From NCBI GenBank assembly GCA_005406025.1, contig BGZK01001391.1, positions 96,776 through 160,775 on the forward strand: DNA of 64,000 nt, given 5' to 3'. The position numbers and the translations under genes are program-made. The number at the start of each line of letters is the position of its first letter. Position 1 is the stretch's first letter. Shown one piece after another: positions 45,711 to 57,488 of this stretch. A model generated the notes under the pieces. That model ran no database searches, had not been told where the DNA came from, and saw only the letters and a list, made by a program, of their open reading frames with translations. Origin of the DNA: Eumeta japonica. Its lineage: Eukaryota; Arthropoda; Insecta; Lepidoptera; Psychidae.

Positions 45711-46555
45711 ATTCCGATAACTATAATTATTTGACGGACAAACGTTTCCCTGTTTTGCATTTACATTATTATAAGTTGCATTTGCATTATTATAAGTGGA
45801 TAACACGCGGGTTAGACTGTTTACACACAAACAGCTACGCCACCGCTTCGCTAGGGTATTTTAAATATGTTTTACCCATCGTCTTGAGCGTTCGCGGCTT
45901 AGATCAAAGTCGGAAGGCTTATGCGGCCGTTGATCGCTCTCGCAGTTTGGACGCGGCCGTTCACAGACGCGGCGAAACTTATGACAAAACGAACCATTAC
46001 GGCGTACGGTCTCGAAAAGGCCGCGACAATAACTTTTGCATAACAAATAGGCCACTTTAGAGTTGTGTCCGGATGCTTTCTAGTTTTATTATATATATAT
46101 TTAAGTCATTTAAGTAACGTACTTGGCTCTGTCCTTTCCAAATCAAGAAGAGTTTCTGAAGTAATCATCAATTCCATTTGCAACGATCACAATTTGATAT
46201 TTGATAAAAAAATTGCATCAACAATAATGGTACTGTTCCTTTTTATTGGCAAAACGCATGTGCTATCCTTTCAGTGGCGAAATAGTTGTCGATTGGGTAA
46301 CACTGATGAATAAGGAAAAATACGTATGAAAACAATTACGGCCAAAAATACACGTGATATGAAAATAAAACGAGTAACTAGCTTTAACTCAGAACAGATA
46401 TAAAATAAATACATATCTAATTTTATATAATATATAAATATATTTTTAATTATAACGTTAGTAAATGAATAATATAATAATACAAAATGATTTCAGTAGC
46501 GGAATAATCGATGTTTACTTTTCGTAAAAGTAATATTCATGAATAAATCCATACG
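45711..46555. other. Non-coding DNA with a GC-rich patch
   Basis: At 45880-46030 the DNA is CpG-rich (GGACGCGGCCGTTCACAGAC, GGCGTACGGTCTCGAAAAGG), with open frames on both strands (up to 109 codons) that carry no domain. A short direct repeat (TTGCATTTACATTATTATAA) is nearby at 45757-45796. No gene is called. Confidence 0.4.
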
Positions 46556-46692
46556 AGATGAAAATAGTATATTGTGTGACTAGGGATGAAACAAAACGAT
46601 TTCAGACCAGAGTGAAGTTAGCTGCCCGAGGGCTAACATCACTCGGTCTGAAATCGTGTTTCATCCCGCGTCACACGCTATATTTTTCATAT
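46556..46692. mobile_element. Snapback palindromic MITE (~135 bp)
   Basis: Almost the whole segment folds on itself. GTGTGACTAGGGATGAAAC, ACGATTTCAGACC and GTGAAGTTAGC on the left are answered by GCTAACATCACTCGGTCTG, AAATCGTGTTTCATCCCGCG and TCACACGCTATATTTTTCAT on the right, around a short loop near TGCCCGAGG (46623-46631). Mismatches and small indels are few over about 55 paired bases. There is no coding capacity. The structure is that of a snapback MITE; a transcript would form a long hairpin. No target duplication was identified. Confidence 0.85.
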
Positions 46693-47339
46693 CAACTGTA
46701 TTGAAAAATTTATTGTACTCTTTTAAATATTTTGATTTTGATATTGACATATCATGACACAGGGTTATAATATGTCAATACAATTGACGGTTAGAATGAC
46801 AATTATAAAGGCATGAAATAAACAAAAGATACTCTGACAGGATTGAAAATAAATCTGCAACTTCGTTCAGCGGGCAGAAAATGATTGCTGAAAATGATCA
46901 ATTGCTGCTCAATTGCTGCCCGGCGACGGTCGCATTGGTCTGAAATTGACTAGTTTCTGTCGACTCAACAGGCATGAAACTAAGCATTTTCAATGCAGGC
47001 GATATGAAAAAGATATTTTCAAGCGATGTCAACTTTTAGTGAATCCTAGTATTCAATATTTTATAATTAAATGTCAAACATTCCTAGATGTAACTTCGAA
47101 TAGACGGTCTAGAGCGAGCTGAATAAGTCGCTATTTTACAATAATTAAAAAGGATCGATTTTGTGCAAAACATCGGCCAAAAACAAAGTCGTTACCGACT
47201 TGCGCTCTTATACACTGACAACTCATCGGTTTTCATTGACGTCGGGCGAGAGTCTTTACGAGCGTGTAATGCCAATATACAATAAGCGACGTGGTGCAAT
47301 ATGTTATGTTCTATATGACACGGAACCGTAATTAAATTA
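46693..47339. other. AT-rich non-coding DNA
   Basis: Nothing recognised beyond a short direct repeat ATCAATTGCTG / CTCAATTGCTG near 46900. Confidence 0.45.
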
Positions 47340-47560
47340 CGTGATTCCCCCGAATACCGGCCCACGTTGAGCTTTCTCTTTTATTGTCTCATGCGTACAT
47401 CCATTTGCATGCAGCTATTAGCTTCTCGCGTCGGTGCGGTGGTACAAATAACCCTCTGGCCGACGGCCAAGCGTGACCTCGGTCGCGATATCTACGAATC
47501 CCGTATGATTACGTTAATATTGGAGTTGCGTATGTCCCGGAGGGTATGGTGATCGATTCG
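47340..47560. promoter_or_regulatory. Candidate conserved regulatory element with octamer motif
   Basis: A sharply bounded stretch of high complexity and higher GC (CCCCCGAATACCGGCCCACG, CTCTGGCCGACGGCCAAGCG, TCCCGGAGGGTATGG). It contains the exact POU-type octamer ATTTGCAT at 47403-47410 and no repeat similarity. A 61-codon frame shows no domain. Its character is that of an intergenic enhancer, by inference from composition only. Confidence 0.35.
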
Positions 47561-47755
47561 GACGTTAAAAACAATGGGTTGGTTTCTTAGCTTTAGTGTG
47601 TGTTACTAAGAATTCAATGTATGCCCTTGAAATGACATTGTTCTGGAATTGTAGGTAATGAAATCGTTTCCAAAGTATACCGAGTTATAGCTGTTTATGC
47701 ATTGAATCAATTTTAATAAATCAATGCGTAGGTGTTTATTTTCAGATAGGTGCAT

Positions 47756-47834
47756 ATGTTTTCGAATGGAATTTCAATATATTTATCTGGACAACATGAC
47801 CAGATAGAGATATTGAAAGTTAATTTTGAGGAAT
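47756..47834. ncRNA. Imperfect stem-loop, miRNA-precursor-like
   Basis: TTCAATATATTTATCTGG at 47773-47790 pairs with CCAGATAGAGATATTGAA at 47800-47817 across a 9-base loop, with one mismatch and one wobble pair. Pairing continues outward for about 17 more positions on each side with scattered mismatches and GU pairs, giving a stem of roughly 35 positions. That size and irregularity fit a microRNA precursor, but AT-rich genomes hold many such folds by chance. I do not recognise a known mature miRNA in it. Confidence 0.25.
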
Positions 47835-48939
47835 TCAACTTTATGATAAGTATCGTGACTGCTTTCAAGAAATCTTATGGAGAAGATTTAGTAGATTTAT
47901 AAAAACTTTTCAAGTCTTTCCCTGCTTATGGGAAATAATGATTTTTTTTCGAAATCGATAATAAATATAAAAGTATCAGAAACAAGACGATGCGAAGTAT
48001 GGTCATACAAAAGATGTATGGAGTGCCTGCGGAACCCTAAGCGATCACAATGCAGTCTCACGAAAACGTAGTTCATTTTTTATAGACGGCCCGGCGATCG
48101 TATGAGATGTGCCAGACGCTGATTACGTTAGAATATAGATTGCATGTATAACTGTTACTTTTTGGCACTTTTTTATTTTATTTTAATTTTTATTTCGTAG
48201 AAAATGTATAAAATTAATTTATATAAAATATTTCGTATAACTTGACGTCCTTAAGTTCATTGTAGATGGGCGTTTATAATATTGATGGCACTATCACTTT
48301 TCCTAATTCATCATCAATTCAACAACTAGATATTATTTATAATTTCCCATCTCCAACCTAGCTTCCGGTTTTATTTTCATTTTTTCTCGTCCTTCTTCAT
48401 TCTCATTTTTAACTCGCAGTTTGAATTTGATTTTGATTTCAGTTTTGATTTCAAATACATGTGAATTGGTTCACAGTTTGTGATGAGAACTCGTTAAGGC
48501 GGGTCGGCAACTGCACTTCTGAATCTAAAAAAAGTAAATCACATTATAGTCTATATAATAGCACTACGAAAAAAGTCGCGGTCACGTGTTTATAAGTGAC
48601 AAAACTATTGCCTACCCGTTTCAAACAGCTAGAAAAAGTGATGAGAAATCTCTATTTTGGCTTATAGATTCACAATAAAAAAAATTTCAATTAAAACTCA
48701 CTTTCGATAATTCTTGCACAATAAATCTTAGTATTATGCCATCGTGTAATATTTTTATTTTTTTTGATGCAATTTTCATAATCAGTTACCCGCTATTTAC
48801 CTCAAGTTACTATATCATATATTTTTATATAGACACAAAATAATACACGCCATCTGTCGGAAGCCAGAATTAAAAGTGCTCCAGATAAGTCCACGAAACA
48901 AAACGTGTCCAATCTAATTTAGATCGTTTGTCTCGATGC
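47835..48939. other. AT-rich non-coding DNA
   Basis: A GGAACCCT scrap occurs at 48030-48038 and a pyrimidine-rich stretch at 48345-48460 (like a reverse copy of the purine-rich repeat). No gene was seen. Confidence 0.45.
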
Positions 48940-49310
48940 GTGTGCGCCTCGCGACGACCGGTACCTCCGTATAGAAACGTAGCAAAGTTAAAAAAAAAGT
49001 GGTTTCCTCTCGAAAACTATTACGTAAACTATTTTTTCAAGCATTGAAATGTATGTAACCTTTAATTACGTTCCGTGATCCAAAAGTGTCATGTCGCTTT
49101 TATGGATGTATGAATAAATTTCTAGTTAATCTAGACGGATCGCTAGGTACCGGTTCGAAAGTAAAGGCTTGTTTTGTGCTTATTTTTTTTTTTTTGCATA
49201 TTTTCGGCCAGTTAACTACGCATGCGAGCGCTCGAGGCGGCCGTTAGGCGTGATTATTGAAAAATTATGTCTTCAGCCATAAATTATAGCCGTTTATGTA
49301 ATGACCGAGC
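48940..49310. other. GC-elevated stretch, possible conserved non-coding element
   Basis: Patches such as GTGTGCGCCTCGCGACGACC, GCTAGGTACCGGTTCG, CATGCGAGCGCTCGAGGCGG and CCATAAATTATAGCCGTTTA stand out in AT-rich DNA. TTTATGG-type and TAATGA cores resemble Hox/Cdx sites, but such short matches are weak. No repeat or coding signal. Confidence 0.3.
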
Positions 49311-50299
49311 GTTTGTTATCGGTTGATTCATGTGAGCAAATTTTTTTTTTGAGCGCGTTTACTCCTTAAGCATCGATTTTGATGTGTAGCCCACGGAAAC
49401 TGAATTAGATGTGGGTGCGAAATCGCTTGTTAACGAAGAGCTAAATTTTTACATTATCACTCCTCCCTTCTAACTCCCCAAACACAAAAAATATTTGCGC
49501 ATTACAATCTGAACTCGTGTATTTTTCCTATTCGTGCATTTACTTTTGCGTAATATAATGTTTACTAGAGCGATCAGGTGGGGGTCACGTTTCCGTATGA
49601 AGAGTTTCGTAATCAATTATAAATCTATTACGAATTTGGTACTGTTTATTTTTAATTGATCGAAAGCACCCGCAGAGTCACACATATCTTAAAACTTTCG
49701 GGTGATTTTGATTGATGAATTTGTTCGTGTCTTCGGGTGTATGAAAGATTCCATTATTAAAACCATTGAAGTAGATGAGGTGCAAAAGTACAGTAGTGTA
49801 TCATTTATCTGTAGTTATAGTAGGAATATAAAATCAAACCTTCCTTGATCGAATGAAAATTGGAACTGTGACAACTTTTAATTAAGTTTTTTTTTCTAAG
49901 TTATTAATTCTGAACTTTAATAGCTTCAATAATTAAAAGATAGAAGAGTCAAACACGTTATTTCTAAGACAATAACTATGTGAAATGCGTCTATAACTTC
50001 AGAGATAAGTGGTTTCTGATCAATAATATGATAATTATTAAGCAGTATAACAATTTAATCTTAAGTAGACGCATGAAATTCATAGCGAAGCTTGTAAATT
50101 TAGAGTTGAGCGCGAAAATTATCGCATGTGGTGAACGAAGGCCGAAGTAAAATTTGCATTTTTAATTCAAATATCTTTACCTATTGACCCTTTGATGGAT
50201 ACATAAATATCTTTGCGAAGTGATGTCGTAGCGTTTAATGAGCTCTGTTAGGTATTGTCGTGCTACCGCCACGTCATCATAAGTTTTCGGCTTCTTTAA
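49311..50299. other. AT-rich, repeat-poor non-coding DNA
   Basis: No interspersed repeat and no coding frame was recognised. Confidence 0.45.
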
Positions 50300-50640
50300 T
50301 TTAGTGTCTGGCGATGGACTGGCTCGCATTTATCCGTTCCCAAGCGATAGAGAAACGCTAAAACAAAACAGTGGAAAGAGAATGGGAAAGAAAAAGGAAC
50401 ATACCGCGGGAGGAGCGGCCTGGTCTCACTCACTGCGGGCGCGCCCTCTTCCTTTCTCCGTTTTGGTCTAATGTCTTGATCAGTGACTTGATAAATATGC
50501 CGAAATTATGAATGGTACTCTATGCTGACTCAATGCACGGGAGCCATAACAATGCAATGTTTCACATGAAAATTATATGCGCCGCGGCGTATTAATGTGA
50601 GCTGTAATGACCGTTAGATGGCGCTTCTTTAATTTGCAGA
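50300..50640. promoter_or_regulatory. Candidate conserved regulatory element with CTCF-like motif
   Basis: A complex, GC-elevated block: CTGGCGATGGACTGGCTC, GGAGGAGCGGCCTGGTCTC, ACTGCGGGCGCGCCCTC, GCCGCGGCGTATTAATGTG. Near its end, TAGATGGCGCTTC (50615-50627) fits the insect CTCF core AGATGGCGC. No repeat family, open frame or tRNA fold is seen. Regulatory or insulator function is inference. Confidence 0.35.
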
Positions 50641-51229
50641 GGTGTTGAGGAAAAATCTGTATAAGGATATTTTATTTCGAATTACTATTATGTCGTAACA
50701 AGCTCTATAAAAATATCCATATTTCGTTTGAGATTTGAATTTTCTCTAATATCCCTATTATTTTTTATGTACGCTTTGAAATTTATTTAAACACATTAAA
50801 ATATAAACAAAACAAATGACGATAATTAACCATTATTACTTCAGGCACGTGTACTCAGAAAATTTTTTATACCATTAAGTTGATCATTAAGTAGTATGTT
50901 TCGGCTAACTTTTCACTCGAAAGCTTGTGACGAGTTTATGCGTACATTTACAGCACTTAGACAACCGAGCTTGCAAAGCGTTTTTCGAATTTTCCGTGAG
51001 ATTATAAAGTTCATTTCCAACAATATTTATATTATCAAATTTACCTCAACAGAGTATTAAATAAAAAGTAATTTTGGACAAACGTGACCCTTGATCACCA
51101 ATAAAATAATTATTTAATTGATTTTATTTACGATCACAACATACACACCATTTTTATTACGTATTTTAAGGTGAAAATATATTTTGTTGTCTATTGCATA
51201 TAAACACAGCGCTTTCAAAACTACTATCC
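50641..51229. other. AT-rich non-coding DNA
   Basis: Nothing recognised. Confidence 0.45.
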
Positions 51230-51960
51230 GACTGTCATTACACACGTGAATGTCTCTCCGTGGACACGCCCGTTGTCCCGTCGTACCTTTCGGTTCAAGC
51301 CTAGGCGGTGAACTTCAAAGCTGTAATTATTCCTTTAGAGCCTTCCGCGGGTATCGTTTAGCATACAAATCGGTCGCGTGAGGCATTATATTCAAATTGA
51401 GCACCGTGCACAGGCTTCGACTGAAACGCGTAGCTGAAATAAATAACGCCTTTTTTATGGAATATTACTTATGGTTTTTCTTCGTGGCTAGAATATGACT
51501 ACACTTTAGGGTCACTTCGGTTTACATCTATATTCGGTTGAGTTAAAAATCTAACCGGTTTCTCGGCAACATTTGCGCTTGAACTTTGCAAAATTTGGTC
51601 AGTTTTGCAATCTTCTAAATGTCATTATCTAAAAAAGTGAATCGAGAATGTGTCAATGTGGCTTTTTAAATAAAAACCGAAATGATCTTCATATAATTAG
51701 GATTAAATGATACAAATTTTGTGACAGGAGTTTACAAGTCCATCGTCTAGGGATATACTCGCAACGCTCTTTTATTTCGAATTGAGGGCCTTCGACCTTT
51801 AGCTTTCCGCGCCGACCAAGGGCGGTTTGGGGGATGCTAAAGACAATTCGGAACCGATGCGGTAACGATGTTCGGGAGCGACGCTAAATGCGTTCTTTGA
51901 AGCACGGCACAATCAGACTGATTGTCTTAAGTTGAAACTCTCGTTATATCGTCCATGGTC
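51230..51960. other. GC-elevated, repeat-free stretch, possible conserved element
   Basis: Two blocks, 51230-51450 (CACGCCCGTTGTCCCGTCG, GCCTAGGCGGTGAACTTC, CCTTCCGCGGGTATCG) and 51740-51960 (GAGGGCCTTCGACC, CCGCGCCGACCAAGGGCGG, GGAACCGATGCGGTAACG), are more complex than their surroundings. No domain is readable in any frame. Confidence 0.3.
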
Positions 51961-52096
51961 AACCTTCGAAATAAATTAATAAGTATATTTCAGAATGCTA
52001 TCCTATGTATACTCGTGATATTTTTTAAAGTCTTAATCATTTTAGACCGACTTTCGGAATGATTCTGAAGCTAAATTTGTGAGATTATCTAATCTC

Positions 52097-52146
52097 TAAG
52101 CATATTAACTCTAAAAAATGTATATTTTTTAGAGTTAATATGCTTA
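52097..52146. repeat. Perfect 23-bp inverted repeat, 4-base loop
   Basis: The arm 52097-52119 (TAAGCATATTAACTC followed by TAAAAAAT) is exactly mirrored at 52124-52146, with the loop GTAT between them. A perfect 50-base hairpin in unique DNA is unusual. It may be a small snapback element or a recent inverted duplication. Confidence 0.9.
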
Positions 52147-52420
52147 GGATGTTAGTATGACCTTGAAAATGCACTTCGTTTCACTTATACTTTCACTATT
52201 CTTATAAATTTTTATAGACACGTAAGGATGCAGCTACGACAACGAGAACCTGATGATGTTCAAACTGATGCTGCAGGCTTGAACGTATTCTATTACTGCG
52301 AAACTCCTGAAAGGCTGATGTTTTATTTAGGCTGGTAGCGAATCAGAGAGAGCGGAAATACATAAATGTATCTTATTGTGGTTTCAATAAAACTATATGC
52401 TTATTTTGGCGTGAAATGAT

Positions 52421-52421
<1 letters not shown>

Positions 52422-52472
<51 letters not shown>
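52422..52472. repeat. (AC)n microsatellite, ~25 units
   Basis: An uninterrupted AC run, followed by AAACACATACGC. It is likely to be length-variable. Confidence 0.97.
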
Positions 52473-52474
<2 letters not shown>

Positions 52475-52477
<3 letters not shown>

Positions 52478-54120
52478 TACGCATTCACGCATGCACTCCA
52501 ATATTAAATTGGCTGTGCATTACCATCGTTTTGTGGTGCACCCGCGCCAAGCCATGATTTTTCTTTCGGCATGATTCATCAAAATTCTTCCTCCTTAAAA
52601 CGGCTATTGAACACAACTATATTTGTCCCGATTTTTATCATAAAAAAAAAATAATTGAAATCGGAATAGTAATTTTTGACCTATAAGTACACAAACAGAT
52701 AGGGCGATGTTATGTTTTATAGTATCTGTGGATGTTTGTTTATTTGATTTAGTACACTTCGCATACAATCGTAAAGAATAATACATACATGTGCATCAAC
52801 AAATATTAACCTAACATAATTTAATTATAATAACCAAATATTGAACGCTTTATTTCCATGACAATCGTAACAAAGATATAGGGAATTACTTAAACACAAT
52901 TAGTTACATCCAACTATCTAAAATTGGCAAATTAAAAAAGAATATTTCAAATAACTGAACATTAAAAACTAGGAACATAGTCTGTCTGTTTTTCAAACAG
53001 ACTTCTTCAATTATACATTAGTGAGGCTTCATCGGAGGTGTGGTATTTAGGAGTGGTCGTCCGCACCTTACGTGCAATAAAAATCACAGAGTTGAGAGTT
53101 TTATAAAACGGACATGTCATGATGTGATATATTACAAATTTTTTATTGAACTGTATTTCCTGACGAGAGTTTGATACTGGAGGTGTGTATCAAATGTTGT
53201 AAAAGTTTTTCTAAAAACTTATACTTAGATAAAATTATTGCTTATGATCATTGAATTTCAGTTTCTGCAAAACAATTTTAATTATGAATTTGAATAAAAT
53301 GTGAGATTAAAGTTACAACGGATAATTGGAATCAGTTTTATTGTTACAGTCCATGAGAAGTAGTAAAATAATTTTGACAGGTCTAAGCTTAATTTGTCTG
53401 TGCAATCTTAGTATTTATTCTATCAGTTAAAATTTACTTAATAAAAAAAATAAACAGCTCTTAAGTTAAATGCGAAACATTAAGAAATAGTTTGTTGGAA
53501 TTTATAATGTGTTATATTGGCACTTGCTTTTATTTTAAACAATATGTAGGTATATTTTCATTACCATATTGTAAGTGCCGATGTATATTTTTTCTAATAT
53601 GTACAGTTATATTATATAATATTTTAATACAATATTTACATAATACTTCATATCAACGACTGCAGCTGCAATTTGAGGTCAGTCTGCAAAATATACTTAT
53701 GGAGTAACGAATTTTTTGAAAGTAATTCTTTAACTTTTTTGCACTTTTAAAACCTTTTACAGTATTAGCAGTATTTTTCATTTTTTTTATAAGGTCATTT
53801 TATGAAGCACTCAAATGATAATTAATTGATATTTTGCAGAATTTGAATATGCAACTTCTTTCATTAATGGGTTTTCGCATCGATATTCTGCGTTCCGCGT
53901 TTCTGTTTATTTCATGGGCACTAATTGGTCACCGCGAGACAGCTACAAGACCAAATGGTGGAGTAACTGGTTCGGTTAACAGCTTACACCGCTGACACGA
54001 TTTAGTGCTATTGCAAAAAGCCTCGTTTGAGATACAAGTCGATCGCAAAAAAATCTGAAATACTGTTGACCCTAAAGTCATCCATAAAACTTCCGGCTAT
54101 GTTAAATATTGTATGTTAAA
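52475..54120. other. AT-rich non-coding DNA
   Basis: A balanced block at 53870-54020 (TTGGTCACCGCGAGACAGC, GAGTAACTGGTTCGGTTAAC) may be a conserved element. The rest is AT-rich with no gene. Confidence 0.4.
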
Positions 54121-54123
54121 TGT

Positions 54124-54306
54124 GAGCTTTTCGAGCTCAAAAAATGGAAAGACGGCCCTTTAGGCCATCCTTGGAACTTCTTACTACTTTCAAGCTCAAA
54201 AGGAGGAAATTATTCAGCTTATTACGCTCAATAAATTCATTTCAGTGCATTTTAAAGCTCTTCAAGCTCAAAAATATGGTTTTAATATTTTCTCTGCTCT
54301 TCGAGT
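54124..54306 (+). repeat. Four irregular copies of a GCTCTTCAAGCTCAAAA motif
   Basis: The motif occurs at about 54126 (GCTTTTCGAGCTCAAAA), 54187 (CTTTCAAGCTCAAAAGG), 54256 (GCTCTTCAAGCTCAAAA) and 54295 (GCTCTTCGAGTT). The second half is AGCTC-centred and semi-palindromic. Spacing is irregular (roughly 40-70 bases), so this is not a simple tandem array. An 80-codon frame overlaps it with no domain. Confidence 0.6.
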
Positions 54307-54705
54307 TAATATATCTATATACATTAAACATGCTTTTTTTTTTAATTTTCATCTACGATATAATTCGGACACGTTATTCAATTTAGAAAACTCCGTCGTA
54401 TGCCGTAAATGAATCAACGCAGTTTTGTAAACAGAAAAAATGACCGAGTACTAAACGTTAATGCATACACAATTTCACGTTATTTTAAAAAAAAATTTTG
54501 ATATATTTGTTTACGATAATTCTTTAATAAACCAACCGATTTTGATGCATTATTATGCAATAATAATAGTGCATTAAATGAATACAGGTATATGTATTTT
54601 ATCATGCATTTTTTCACAAATATTCATAATTTGCTTTTTTAGAACAATTTTGTCAGTAACTTAAGCAAAAAATATTATTCAAAATATACTTATAAAAAAT
54701 ATAAA

Positions 54706-54753
54706 ATTATAAAGATACAACCCTAACAAATGTTAGGGTTGTATCTTTATAAT
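54706..54753. repeat. Perfect 23-bp inverted repeat, 2-base loop
   Basis: The arm 54706-54728 (ATTATAAAGATACAACC then CTAACA) is exactly mirrored at 54731-54753, leaving AA as the spacer. It is immediately followed by a GC-rich stretch (GGGTGGCCGGCCGTGCGGC). Confidence 0.92.
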
Positions 54754-57407
54754 AAAAAATAGGGTGGCCGGCCGTGCGGCACACTGCGGCGCAGTCCTAC
54801 GTGTCAGCTCTTCTAAGACTGTCAATAACGCATTTCTACGTAGATGTACTAAGCTATTTTTATTAGAAACAGCTATTTCAATGACTATGGTTTCTTTGGC
54901 AAAATTGTTTTATGAGGGGAGGTGATTAAGAGTATTTGCGAAAAGATGCATGAAGAACTCCATATATGATTTAAGATTGATAAAAATACCATCAGAAAAC
55001 CAATTCATCTATGAAAATAACGTACTATGCAGACTAAAACTGAAAAATTTAATTTTCCAAGAAGGCTTTGTTTCGACAAATTCACCACTGGTCCCATTAA
55101 ATTAAAACGAGGTGTATGATGGAGCAGTTTAAACGAGTGCAATTTTAAATTTTTTGAAAATAAAGAAAAAGTTACTTCAAATATCATCCACTATCTATCT
55201 CATTAATCACCTTACAATGCTGTCCGTGTATGTTTTTTTATAGTACAGCTCTTGCTCACCGCGCAATAAACATGTTGTAAATAAAAAGATACGAGATCTT
55301 GGACGCTACTTTCACGCAATATTATGAGATAAGTTATAAATTATATCGACGTGTAACGATACTAAAAGAAAGTATTCCGAGTGTGGAAATAAAGGCGTAA
55401 ACATTCTTCACTTCTTTTAAGTGAGTCGTAGGCCAAACAAAAATTCGGCTGTATTAACAAATTACTATTGACTGGAGCACGTTGAGGATTACATTGTAAA
55501 CTTGTACAGACATAAACTTTGGTCGTGGAATATGTGCAGATTTATATGGGGGGCAAATCGAAGTATATTTTTAATTTATTTAAAAGAAAAATGCCGACGA
55601 TTGCCCATAAATCGACTTAACCTACTGAATGTCACGTTCTCTGTTCAGTGGTAATTAAAAAAAAAAATTTACTCAGTCAGGGAAATCCCACGAATCAATC
55701 TTTTGCGTTACATATTTTTAGCACCAGTGACTTTAATTATTAACACGTGGATGTTGATTACACATATATATATAGGAATAAAAACAGCGAAATATTAAAA
55801 TTACTAATTGGATTAAAAATAGTACCTATTTTGTAATGCAGTTTTTTTCGTAAAAATTTTGGATCTTTTGCAAATTTTTATCCTATTAATATGCAATGGA
55901 AATATAAAAAATCCGTAATGGTTATGTATAACAATTTCGAAAATCTTGTACTAGCGTAAGTATTTCTCGACGAATATCTGATTATAACTCATTTGGCGTT
56001 TCTTTCCAAGTCCGACACGAATGTACACTTTGTGGTTCTGACGCCGTAACAGTTAATTCGTTTTGCGGTCTGCACTTGCATTTTCATTATTTGTCGTGAT
56101 ATAATTTCATTTGGGCTGCAGTTTTTACATCTCTTATTGGTGTATTCATAACACTACGTATGTCTGAATACTGTGCAAATCCAAAGAAACAATTTTGTAA
56201 ACTTGTCAGTGTTTTTTGTTCAGAGAATAGTATTTATTTCTCTAATACTTTGTATTGTAAGATTTACAGCCCCTAAAAAAATGATTATTATTAATCGTCT
56301 TCTGCCACTATTTTCATCTTAAATAAATTTAAACGATTGTAAATATTAAGTAGCAGTAAAAAGAAACTATTTATGAATACGTTCATATAGGAAGATCTTC
56401 CAAGATATTAATTGAAGTCAATTTAGAGGAACAAATTTTGTTTTGCAAACCTTATTAAAGCACCGGATTGTTTTTTAAGGCTCATAATTGTCGCACAATT
56501 TTTTAAAATAAATTTAATAAACCGTTTCAAATTGCAATAATGAGTTCAGCACATAGAAGTACTCGTTACTTTGTAACTCATTCTCGTATCTTTAAAAGCT
56601 CTCATGACAGCGCAGTCCAGACAGATGGTCAGACAGACAACATTCAGAATGGGGCTTAGCTGATAGCTATCTAACACACCACGAGAGTTGCACGATTTGT
56701 CGTTGTAAAAAGTAATAACAAGTCACCAAAATCTCAGAAAAGTGTAAACTATTTTGGCCCAGTTCGCGTCTGAATGAGAATTTTAACGATGGCATGTCGT
56801 TTAAGTAAACTTTAAGTATTTCCGATTTGTATTTCTTAATTTCTAGTTCTTCAAAAATACGTAAAATAAAGCTCTGGGATGCCTCTTCTCTGCTTATTGC
56901 ATTTTCACAATTTTTCCTTCTAAGTCGAAAATGATGAAAATAGACGTTATAAACACATAAAATTTTCTTCTATAGCGGTAAAAACGTTTCAATACATAAT
57001 TTTTAACTGAACTGATTTTTTTTATTTGTTTCTATTCTACTTTTTACATATTATTTAAACTGTCCATAATTTGCAACCCTTCTTTTTTCAGCGAGTTTTA
57101 GACATTTCAAGTTCATACTAAAGATAATTAGTATTTTGATGAAATCCCTTATTAAATGTGCACAAGCACATTGTGTAAGTAAATGTAGAATTTACTCATT
57201 TAATAGAAAAATGAATTTATTAATGTAGTAATAAATGTTTTATTAAGAAATGTCCTTTCTGTATAAATTTGCAACATACTAACAATATATTCAAACAATA
57301 TTACTGTAATCGGTAAGAGGAACAAGGAAAGGACAGTACGTCAACGGATTCGTAATAAATTAGAGAATCCTTATTTTATATTTTTAATTTTTAAGCTCAT
57401 TCATATT
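54754..57407. other. AT-rich non-coding DNA
   Basis: A GC-rich patch at 54765-54810 is the only composition change. No gene was recognised. Confidence 0.45.
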
Positions 57408-57488
57408 TCTCAGAGAGATATAAACAGAGACCACATCGACAGACAGTTATGATCTTTGCATATTTCATTTCCTTAACCGATTTTATGA
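57408..57488 (+). repeat. TAGACAGAGACC family repeat, copy 3 (short)
   Basis: AAACAGAGACCACATCGAC, CAGTTATGATCTTTGCATAT and TTCATTTCCTTAACCGA align with the copies at 29478 and 38878. Confidence 0.5.
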
